In this document: positions 7,578-12,940 of the stretch, piece after piece | How positions within the stretch are numbered: position 1 is the stretch's first letter | Layout: each line of letters opens with the position of its first letter | Assembly: GCA_964393545.1 (NCBI GenBank) | Contig: CAYMUB010000035.1 | Location: forward strand, 1 to 12,940 | Length of the DNA: 12,940 bases | Reading direction: 5' to 3' | DNA from: CAYMUB01 sp964393545 | GTDB taxonomy: Bacteria; Patescibacteriota; Microgenomatia; Daviesbacterales; UBA10151 | The notes under the pieces: generated by a model | What the model was told of the DNA's origin: nothing | The model's database searches: none | The model's input: the letters and a program-made list of their open reading frames with translations, nothing else | Translations under genes and position numbers: made by a program

Positions 7578-9116
7578 AAGTTCTGCCCTTACTTGTTCTG
7601 TTATACTCTTAAATGTTTTGTTTTCTATTTTATAACCATAAACATTTAATAGTGAATTATTTTTAGAAACTCCAGATTTAATTTGATCCTGAAACTTTTT
7701 TATTAACATCTTTTTTTCGTCAACTACATAAGGTATCAAATTATCTTTCCAGGTACCAGAAAAAACAGCGATCTTAAACGCCATACCAAATACTGTAGAC
7801 TGTTCAACTGAACCATCATCAGATTCAATATATATTATTGTTAAGTTTTCAATAGGTTTCGGGAAATCTTTTTTAAGTTGTGAGTCAACAGTTGCTATAT
7901 ATGCGGAATCCCGACCTTTATCCAACCAACTGAAATAGAGCGTTCTTACTGCAAATGTATGTGTCAAAATAAGAATTATCATTACTGGAAATATTATCTT
8001 TTCTGAAATTAAACCCTTTTCTAAATTACTTATCATAAATACATATAGCCAAATGCAAAAAGATACAAAGATTAGAAATAAATAACGATGAGAAGAACCG
8101 ATAAAACTTGTCGGTCCATAATACCAAATAGCAATGAGAAAAATTATCAAGTTGCATAAAAACAGAAACCCCCAATTTAGTTTTGTTTTATTTTCTTTAG
8201 AAAAAATTTTGATTAAAGAATAGATGAAAACGGATATGATAGATGCACCAAGTAAGATATTCAGATTTTGGTTTGTTATTAGTACATCTGGTACAACCAA
8301 TGCTCCAAACCAAAATAAAAACGCTTTTAAAGTTAATGCGTGATCAACAGATACACTCTGAAAAAATTTGGCTATAGACCAATCTCCGTAAGAATAAAAC
8401 TTAAATGGTGAACCAAATAAGCCTGCTGCCCATAACAACAATAGTAAGACTGCAAATATAGTTATCTTTATCAAAACCAACCTTCTGCTAAAGCCGTTTT
8501 TCTCTTTTAAGTAGAGATATACATCAAAAAAAGGTATCACAAAAATTATCGGAAATAACCTAACGGTTCCTGTAATCATAGCTATTAATATATAAATCAT
8601 AAAAAAAACTAAACTTTTTGTAGTAGGCTTACTAAAAAACCTTACCTGGAAAAGCATACTAAGAAGAAAAAAAACTGTTGCCAGATAAATACTCATATAG
8701 TGAATCCAATCAGTGTTTTGAAGCCCTGTAAAACCAACCAACAAAAAAACGGATATGCTAAAACTTAGTATTCTTTTTTTAACAGTTGTGATTTTATGCG
8801 ATGTAGGAATTTCTAAACATAAAAGATACATTGCAAAGGCAGCAAAAATTCTAAAAGATAACGATGCAAGAAAATATAACCAATAATGTGTTCCAAATAT
8901 TTGATATAAGCCACCAACAAGTAATATTCCAAAGCCATAAGGCGCAAGATAAGTAAATGGCCCCGGAAGAGGTGAGAAATGAGCATCCCTTAAAGTATGA
9001 GTGTGGTATTGATAAACATCAATCCATTCATCCCCGTATATGCTCATTTGAAGGCTGGGATAATGTATTAAAAACCCAATTAACACCAAAAATGCAAGTA
9101 TAACCCAGTTCTTCAT
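7566..9116 (-). CDS. GT-C-type membrane glycosyltransferase (PMT/ArnT-like)
   Basis: 516 residues, with a first membrane helix at about 4-18. The first extracytoplasmic loop contains MSIYGDEWIDVYQYH (24-38). The DE pair at 29-30 sits where GT-C enzymes of the PMT/ArnT group keep their catalytic acid. About ten further hydrophobic segments follow, and a late outer-loop motif SSHRYLFL precedes the last helices. The last 110 or so residues form a soluble tail. Such enzymes use a polyprenyl-phosphate sugar to glycosylate lipids, proteins or glycans outside the membrane. It converges with the methyltransferase gene and is divergent from the DUF218 gene. TATGAT lies 12 nt before its ATG. Donor and acceptor cannot be read from the sequence. 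Confidence 0.8.
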   Translation of the reverse strand: MKNWVILAFLVLIGFLIHYPSLQMSIYGDEWIDVYQYHTHTLRDAHFSPLPGPFTYLAPYGFGILLVGGLYQIFGTHYWLYFLASLSFRIFAAFAMYLLCLEIPTSHKITTVKKRILSFSISVFLLVGFTGLQNTDWIHYMSIYLATVFFLLSMLFQVRFFSKPTTKSLVFFMIYILIAMITGTVRLFPIIFVIPFFDVYLYLKEKNGFSRRLVLIKITIFAVLLLLLWAAGLFGSPFKFYSYGDWSIAKFFQSVSVDHALTLKAFLFWFGALVVPDVLITNQNLNILLGASIISVFIYSLIKIFSKENKTKLNWGFLFLCNLIIFLIAIWYYGPTSFIGSSHRYLFLIFVSFCIWLYVFMISNLEKGLISEKIIFPVMIILILTHTFAVRTLYFSWLDKGRDSAYIATVDSQLKKDFPKPIENLTIIYIESDDGSVEQSTVFGMAFKIAVFSGTWKDNLIPYVVDEKKMLIKKFQDQIKSGVSKNNSLLNVYGYKIENKTFKSITEQVRAELLLL

Positions 9117-9128
9117 TATCTAAAGAAT

Positions 9129-9134
9129 ATCATA
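9129..9134 (-). promoter_or_regulatory. Putative -10 box (TATGAT) for the GT-C gene
   Basis: The minus strand reads TATGAT (five of six consensus bases), with 12 bases to the ATG at 9116. This is the same spacing as at acpS and predicts a leader of about six bases. No -35 box or Shine-Dalgarno is evident. Confidence 0.4.
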
Positions 9135-9170
9135 CTTAAAACCTGGTAACACCATTACGATACTTTGTAA

Positions 9171-9176
9171 TATACT
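9171..9176 (+). promoter_or_regulatory. Putative -10 box (TATACT) giving a leaderless DUF218 mRNA
   Basis: TATACT occupies exactly positions -12 to -7 if transcription starts at the A of the ATG at 9183. No Shine-Dalgarno is present before this ATG. Together with the minus-strand box at 9129-9134 it makes this 66-bp gap a divergent promoter region. Confidence 0.45.
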
Positions 9177-9182
9177 ATTGCT

Positions 9183-9920
9183 ATGAACGGAGAAGAACAA
9201 TCAGGCCTAGCCCGAATTAAGCCTGATGAGCCAACAACAGAGGCAGAGAGATTATATTACGATCAATTTCTTGAGGCTCAAGAAATGGTCTTAAGTGACA
9301 GACCAACCGAGTCGGTTGATGCTGCTTTATTTTTTGGCCGCTCCTGGTTTGATGCCGAAAAATGGGGAGTATATCAATTGATGAAAGATTTTTATGATCA
9401 TGAGGTGGTTAAGTATATCGTTCTCTATGGTTCGGAAGGACAAAGATTCGGGGATACTATTCCGAATGTGGTGGGACCAGGCAAAAGATTTGCAAGAGAC
9501 CGTCTTGTCAAAATGGGTGTACCTAATGAAAGTATTCTTGATAGTAAATTAGAAGATTCAAGAAAAAACAATACTTTAGAAGAAGGAAAAGGAATGATAA
9601 ACTTAGTTAAAGCACATGGGTGGAATAGGGTAGTGGCCGTGGCAAATCCGCATCAATTATTACGTGCTACACTTGGACTTGTTAAAATAATAAATAACCC
9701 AGCCGAAACAACTATTGACCTTTGGACAGCAGCACCTCTTAATACAGATTGGAACAAGCGGGTGAGGGGTGCACAAGGAGAACATTTAGGTCTCAGGTCT
9801 GATCATATAACTCTAGAAAATAAAAGAATTCCAATATATCAGGATAAAGGTGATATTGCTTCTTTTGAGGAGTACTTTGCATATAGAGAAAGCCGCGGGG
9901 TAGGCAGAGGTACAGGTTAA
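9183..9920 (+). CDS. DUF218/YdcF-like protein
   Basis: 245 residues without signal peptide or membrane segment. The DUF218 pattern is visible: ALFFGRSW (48-55), IVLYGSEGQRFG (79-90), the helix GPGKRFARDRLVKMGVP (98-114), SRKNNTLEEGKGM (126-138), which matches the family's sRNTyEN, and VANPHQLLRA (153-162) with the conserved His157 and Arg161. Members such as YdcF, SanA and ElyC have been tied to envelope functions, but YdcF itself is a soluble SAM-binding protein of unclear role. The gene is alone on its strand between two minus-strand units. It looks less AT-rich than its neighbours, especially at its 3' end, which may mean a different origin. The function is not established. Confidence 0.8.
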   Translation: MNGEEQSGLARIKPDEPTTEAERLYYDQFLEAQEMVLSDRPTESVDAALFFGRSWFDAEKWGVYQLMKDFYDHEVVKYIVLYGSEGQRFGDTIPNVVGPGKRFARDRLVKMGVPNESILDSKLEDSRKNNTLEEGKGMINLVKAHGWNRVVAVANPHQLLRATLGLVKIINNPAETTIDLWTAAPLNTDWNKRVRGAQGEHLGLRSDHITLENKRIPIYQDKGDIASFEEYFAYRESRGVGRGTG

Positions 9921-9929
9921 GGTTTATCT

Positions 9930-11201
9930 TTATACTATTTTAGGCTCTGGAATTGGAATAATAAATTTTCCACCTGCTTGCTTAAACCACTTTTCTTTAA
10001 CTTCCATAATATTTTTTGCATAATTCCATGCTGTAATTACAATATAATCCGGCTTTTTTTCTTTTAAAGTCTCGGCAGAAACTATTGGAATATGGGTACC
10101 TGGTGTAAATTTACCCTGTTTTGAAGGAGCATCATCAATTATATAATCAATTACATCTGATCCGATATTACAATACTGTAAAAGTGTAGTGGCTTTTGCA
10201 GATGCACCATATGCAACAATTTTCTTACCTTTTTTCTTTAAATCCCAAAGCATTTTTGTTAACTTTTTTTTAACAACTGGTGGCCTTTTAGCAAATTTCT
10301 GATAAGTAGACAATTTACCTAGTCCCTGCTTTTTTTCATTTTCCAAAAATTGATTAACAGCTTTATCTATTGGAAAGAGAGTTGGAGAATGTGCAGCAAA
10401 AACCATAATTGCACCACCATGCGTATCAGTATGTACGACATCTATAATCTCCATACCATGCATCTTGAGTAAATATTGCAATGGCTTAACGCCATGGAAA
10501 CAAATGTGTTCATGATAAGTATTATCAAATTCATTATGGGTCAGTAAATCCAAAACATACTGTACCTCAAATACAAAAATACCTTTATCATCTAATAACT
10601 CTTTCACACCTTCAAAGATATCGTGCAAAGAATCAGTATGTGCCAAAGTATTATTTGAGGTAATAATTCCAGCTTTTCCATATTTCTTTATCAATTCACC
10701 AACTTTACCTTTCCCAAAAAAATCTGCAATTGTTTCAATGCCCTGTTTATTTGCAATTTTGGCAATATTTTTTGCCGGATCTATTCCTAAAACTCTAGCT
10801 CCCAGCTTTTTAAAAGGCTTTAGTAAAACCCCATCATTACTTCCAATATCTACAACCAACTGCTTTGCTTGATAAGGAAAACGGTGAAAAACTTCTTGTG
10901 CATAATCTTCAAAATGTTTAACAAGCATAGGTGAAGTTGAAGAAAAATAAGCATAGTTACTATATATATAACTTCTATTCACTATATGTAATAATTGTGC
11001 CAAATTACAGTTATTGCAAAAGTAAACCTCTAAAGGAGCTTTAAATTCCTTCTCTTTTAACTGAGCTTTAGTTAAATATGAGTTGGCAGGTACTGCTCTA
11101 CCCAAAGATAAATACTTAGTTAAGTTTGTGTTTCCACAAATAAGACAGCTTTTACTTTTGAAATATTTCTTAGCCTTAGGCAATTTTGTATTTTTTGACA
11201 T
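9930..11201 (-). CDS. Sugar C-methyltransferase, TylCIII/NovU family
   Basis: 423 residues with the three parts of this family. The N-terminal zinc domain has CLIC (19-22) and CNNC (62-65). The central SAM domain has VVDIGSNDGVLL (116-127) and Asp141. The active-site segment NTYHEHICFHG (227-237) carries the Tyr-x-Glu-His residues used for base catalysis in TcaB9-type enzymes. HTDTHGGAIMVF (257-268) follows. A C-terminal Rossmann-like domain has VAYGASAKATTLLQY. These enzymes C-methylate a nucleotide-linked keto-deoxysugar, usually at C3. The ATG lies 26 bp inside the upstream epimerase gene and no good Shine-Dalgarno is seen, so coupled translation is likely. The gene ends 9 bp from the convergent DUF218 gene. 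Confidence 0.92.
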   Translation of the reverse strand: MSKNTKLPKAKKYFKSKSCLICGNTNLTKYLSLGRAVPANSYLTKAQLKEKEFKAPLEVYFCNNCNLAQLLHIVNRSYIYSNYAYFSSTSPMLVKHFEDYAQEVFHRFPYQAKQLVVDIGSNDGVLLKPFKKLGARVLGIDPAKNIAKIANKQGIETIADFFGKGKVGELIKKYGKAGIITSNNTLAHTDSLHDIFEGVKELLDDKGIFVFEVQYVLDLLTHNEFDNTYHEHICFHGVKPLQYLLKMHGMEIIDVVHTDTHGGAIMVFAAHSPTLFPIDKAVNQFLENEKKQGLGKLSTYQKFAKRPPVVKKKLTKMLWDLKKKGKKIVAYGASAKATTLLQYCNIGSDVIDYIIDDAPSKQGKFTPGTHIPIVSAETLKEKKPDYIVITAWNYAKNIMEVKEKWFKQAGGKFIIPIPEPKIV

Positions 11202-12105
11202 ACTTTATATAATCGACCATCCCTTTTTCTATATCCATCTTGGGATACCAACCAATCATCTTCCTTGCTTTTTTATTATCCATTAGTCCTCGGCGGGGCC
11301 TATCATTTAATTCTCTTGTTTCATAATCAAAAGTAAAGTATTTTTGTAACATTTCAACAAATCTAACCAAACTAATTACCTGATTACCGCTGATATGAAA
11401 GGTCTCCTGTGGCGGAGCTTTTAAAGCTACATCCGCAATACCGGCCACCAGATCCTTAACATAGATAAAGTGCATAACTATACCCTTATTAACCCAAAAT
11501 TTCTCACCATTGATTATTTTATTTAATATAATATTGCTTGCTCTCCCATTCATATCTCCAAAACCAAATATGTTAGCTGTTCTGACAATATTCCAATTTT
11601 TAAGTTCTGCTTTAGTGATAAATTCCCCGCTTGCCTTCATAATCCCATAAGGAGTTTTGGGAATAAGAGGAAACTCTTCATCCATCACCTCATCACAGTC
11701 CCCATACGCAGCAATCGAGGACATATAAACGAATTTTTTGACTGGGTTATCTTTGATAGCTTCAACTATCCTATAAGTTAACCCGACATCTTCTGTAAGC
11801 TGCGCTAGACTGATATCAAAATCGTTTATTTTTTCGATAGGTATCCCAGCTAGGTGAATTACAATATCAGGCTTTTCTTGTTTTAAGATTTTTTCTACTC
11901 CATCTTCAAATTTAAGTTTATAAATTTTGGCACCCATTAATAATTTTTCTTTTTTAAATTTATCAATAATGTTTTTTGTTTTTTTATCCCAGCTTGAATA
12001 GTAAATAAATGGATCAATAATAACAACCTTATGCCCTCGGGTAATTAATTCCCGAGTAAGCCATGAGCCCACAAAACCTCCCCCTCCAATTATTAAACAC
12101 TTCAT
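11176..12105 (-). CDS. NAD-dependent epimerase/dehydratase (extended SDR, nucleotide sugar)
   Basis: 309 residues, the typical length. The NAD site is IIGGGGFVGSWL (5-16) with Asp31 ending the second strand, which favours NAD over NADP. HLAG (84-87), SS at 129-130 and the YxxxK pair Tyr153/Lys157 in TPYGIMKASGE complete the extended-SDR signature. HFIYVKDL and the C-terminal PRRGLMDNKKARKMIGWYP are usual for nucleotide-sugar epimerases. It acts in the cytoplasm on an NDP-sugar; 4-epimerase, 4-reductase and 4,6-dehydratase cannot be separated by eye. It leads a two-gene operon with the sugar C-methyltransferase, so both probably shape one unusual sugar for the surface glycan. Confidence 0.9.
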   Translation of the reverse strand: MKCLIIGGGGFVGSWLTRELITRGHKVVIIDPFIYYSSWDKKTKNIIDKFKKEKLLMGAKIYKLKFEDGVEKILKQEKPDIVIHLAGIPIEKINDFDISLAQLTEDVGLTYRIVEAIKDNPVKKFVYMSSIAAYGDCDEVMDEEFPLIPKTPYGIMKASGEFITKAELKNWNIVRTANIFGFGDMNGRASNIILNKIINGEKFWVNKGIVMHFIYVKDLVAGIADVALKAPPQETFHISGNQVISLVRFVEMLQKYFTFDYETRELNDRPRRGLMDNKKARKMIGWYPKMDIEKGMVDYIKYVKKYKIA

Positions 12106-12120
12106 AAGTTTTCCAATCCT

Positions 12121-12126
12121 ATCATA
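12121..12126 (-). promoter_or_regulatory. Putative -10 box (TATGAT) of the epimerase/C-methyltransferase operon
   Basis: The minus strand reads TATGAT, 15 bases before the ATG at 12105, the same hexamer as before the GT-C gene. The predicted leader is about nine bases. AGGA just downstream is too far from the ATG (about 11 bases) to be a convincing ribosome binding site. The rest of the 52-bp gap shows nothing else. Confidence 0.35.
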
Positions 12127-12157
12127 TTGTTAATATTAATATATTGCTTACAAATTT

Positions 12158-12685
12158 TCATTTACTCAGTTTTGTGAGATAATCCACAATTTCATTTTTT
12201 TCATCGATAAACTGTTTATCCCTAATCTTATACGCATAGAAATGATCCAAGTCAAATTCCATATCTTGAAAATATGCTACCCCACTGGAGATACAATATG
12301 CATTAGCTTTTAACTTGATACTGTTTCCCGTTTTATTTACTAGCTCTAATAGTCGTTCTTTCTCAAAATGATAGAAAATTGATCGACAATTAGAGTTTTT
12401 ATTTGTTCCCAAGTGATAATTTGTCCAATTATTAAATGTTGATAAAACACTCACCTCGTAAAATCTAAATTTCGATCTTTCTTCTGATAAATCAAAAAAG
12501 AATAAAGCAGGTTCTACCAAAAATCCTCTGACTTGTTTTAATAAGTTTTCCTGAACTATTATCTGATCAGATGCTTTCCATCCAGTTAATTCATCTATAA
12601 AATAGCTATTAATTTCGTTTTTGCTAACCCAAAAAAAAGATAGTATTAGTAAGCTTACAGTAATATAAGATCCTTTTCTCACCAT
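12158..12685 (-). CDS. Unrecognised membrane-anchored protein, possibly a 3' remnant of a larger membrane protein
   Basis: From ATG at 12685 the product has 175 residues. It has one membrane segment right after a basic start (MVRKGS, then a hydrophobic stretch to about residue 19), followed by a soluble, probably extracytoplasmic domain rich in aromatic and charged residues. I do not recognise the family. The frame stays open upstream to 12802; a TTG at 12793 would add 36 residues, which include another hydrophobic run (LIASFVYQTLGL). The first in-frame stop (12803-12805) lies at the presumed edge of the IS30 element. A tail of this layout, last helix then soluble domain, resembles the ends of the two GT-C-like proteins in this window. 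So the gene may be the surviving C-terminal part of such a protein, or a small intact anchored protein. Evidence for expression is weak: AGGATTG before the ATG at most. Confidence 0.55.
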   Translation of the reverse strand: MVRKGSYITVSLLILSFFWVSKNEINSYFIDELTGWKASDQIIVQENLLKQVRGFLVEPALFFFDLSEERSKFRFYEVSVLSTFNNWTNYHLGTNKNSNCRSIFYHFEKERLLELVNKTGNSIKLKANAYCISSGVAYFQDMEFDLDHFYAYKIRDKQFIDEKNEIVDYLTKLSK

Positions 12686-12818
12686 CAATCCTAGCGTTTG
12701 ATAAACAAATGAAGCTATCAAGGTTTTATGGAGATCGCATCCTCTTTTCTTGTAAAATACTTTCCGCTTTAAAAAGTACAATTTAGTTCCCAAAAAAGAA
12801 CTTCATAGGTTCTAAAAC

Positions 12819-12850
12819 GAAGTGCACCACTTCAGGTAAAATCTAACCTG
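12819..12850 (+). repeat. Paired short inverted repeats in the IS30 leader
   Basis: GAAGTG-CAC-CACTTC (12819-12833) is a perfect six-base stem. CAGGT (12833-12837) and ACCTG (12846-12850) form a second five-base stem. TGCACC (12823-12828) can instead pair with GGTGCA (12858-12863), which covers part of the transposase Shine-Dalgarno. The arrangement allows alternative folds of the leader. Confidence 0.55.
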
Positions 12851-12853
12851 GAG

Positions 12854-12861
12854 AGGAGGTG
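12854..12861 (+). promoter_or_regulatory. Strong Shine-Dalgarno of the IS30 transposase
   Basis: AGGAGGTG lies seven bases before the TTG start at 12869. It is the only near-perfect Shine-Dalgarno seen in the window and supports the unusual TTG start. The chromosomal genes around it have weak or no such sites. Confidence 0.8.
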
Positions 12862-12868
12862 CATTTAA

Positions 12869-12940
12869 TTGAATAAATACAAACACTTAAGCTTGGAGGA
12901 GCGGGAAAAATATTATGCTTTGAAAGAGCAAGGATTATCT
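12869..12940 (+). CDS. IS30-family transposase, N-terminal 24 codons
   Basis: Translation from TTG gives MNKYKHLSLEEREKYY followed by ALKEQGLS, with the frame open to the window edge. This matches the start of the N-terminal helix-turn-helix DNA-binding region of IS30 transposases (yKHLs.EERe.i..l...G.S). The catalytic DDE domain is outside the window. The TTG is preferred because the ideal ribosome binding site is correctly spaced and no ATG lies in frame nearby. Whether the copy is intact cannot be told. Confidence 0.82.
   Translation, partial: MNKYKHLSLEEREKYYALKEQGLS

Larger units (their letters stand above)
12803..12940 (+). mobile_element. Left end of an IS30-family insertion sequence (incomplete)
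   Basis: The transposase N-terminus at 12869 identifies the family. The left boundary is estimated from the usual 50-70 bp between IS30 ends and transposase start, and from the first stop in the interrupted minus-strand frame. The stretch near 12809-12828 (ttctaaaacgaagtgcacc core) is the best candidate for the terminal inverted repeat. The right end is outside the window, so neither repeat nor target duplication can be confirmed. Confidence 0.7.

Noticed and set aside
11083..11286. Plus-strand open frame across the epimerase/C-methyltransferase overlap
   Set aside because: It is antisense to two firmly identified genes and shows only the hydrophobic bias expected from reversed AT-rich codons.
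1..12940. Recoded TGA (genetic code 25, as in Absconditabacteria or Gracilibacteria)
   Set aside because: TGA ends the SDR and MaoC-like genes at positions expected for their families.

Overview
The window comes from an AT-rich bacterial genome with standard stop codons; TGA ends two genes here, so it is not a TGA-recoded lineage. Coding is very dense, with neighbours overlapping or a few bases apart. Most genes lack a strong Shine-Dalgarno, and several first genes sit directly behind a -10-like hexamer. With the run of large membrane glycosyltransferase-like proteins, this suggests a Candidate Phyla Radiation bacterium such as Microgenomates. That placement is inference, and no marker gene is present to prove it. 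The theme is assembly and decoration of a cell-surface glycan.

Region 1 (1-4459, minus strand) is a compact six-gene operon. In order of transcription it encodes a holo-ACP synthase (AcpS-like), a full-length FkbH-like HAD-IIIC protein, a small acyl carrier protein, a MaoC-type hot-dog dehydratase, a FabG-like SDR reductase and an MBOAT O-acyltransferase cut off by the window start. There is no ketosynthase or malonyl transferase. The best reading is a dedicated route to a short three-carbon acyl-ACP: glyceryl, or lactyl after dehydration and reduction. The MBOAT protein would then place the group on an extracytoplasmic glycan, logically parallel to D-alanylation by DltA/DltC/DltB.

Region 2 (4460-9116) starts at a divergent promoter region. 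It holds an 810-residue polytopic membrane protein with a large C-terminal soluble domain (plus strand), an overlapping class I methyltransferase (plus strand), and a convergent GT-C-type membrane glycosyltransferase (minus strand).

Region 3 (9117-12105) holds a second divergent promoter region, a DUF218/YdcF-like protein (plus strand), and a two-gene minus-strand operon. That operon encodes an NAD-dependent sugar epimerase/dehydratase followed by a TylCIII/NovU-type sugar C-methyltransferase, which together suggest a branched or modified deoxysugar.

Region 4 (12106-12940) holds an unrecognised membrane-anchored protein on the minus strand, whose open frame runs right up to the left end of an IS30-family insertion sequence on the plus strand. 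Only the first 24 codons of the transposase are in the window. The unknown gene may be the surviving 3' part of a longer membrane protein. No tRNA, rRNA or CRISPR array was seen, and there is no gene-free stretch longer than 300 bases.
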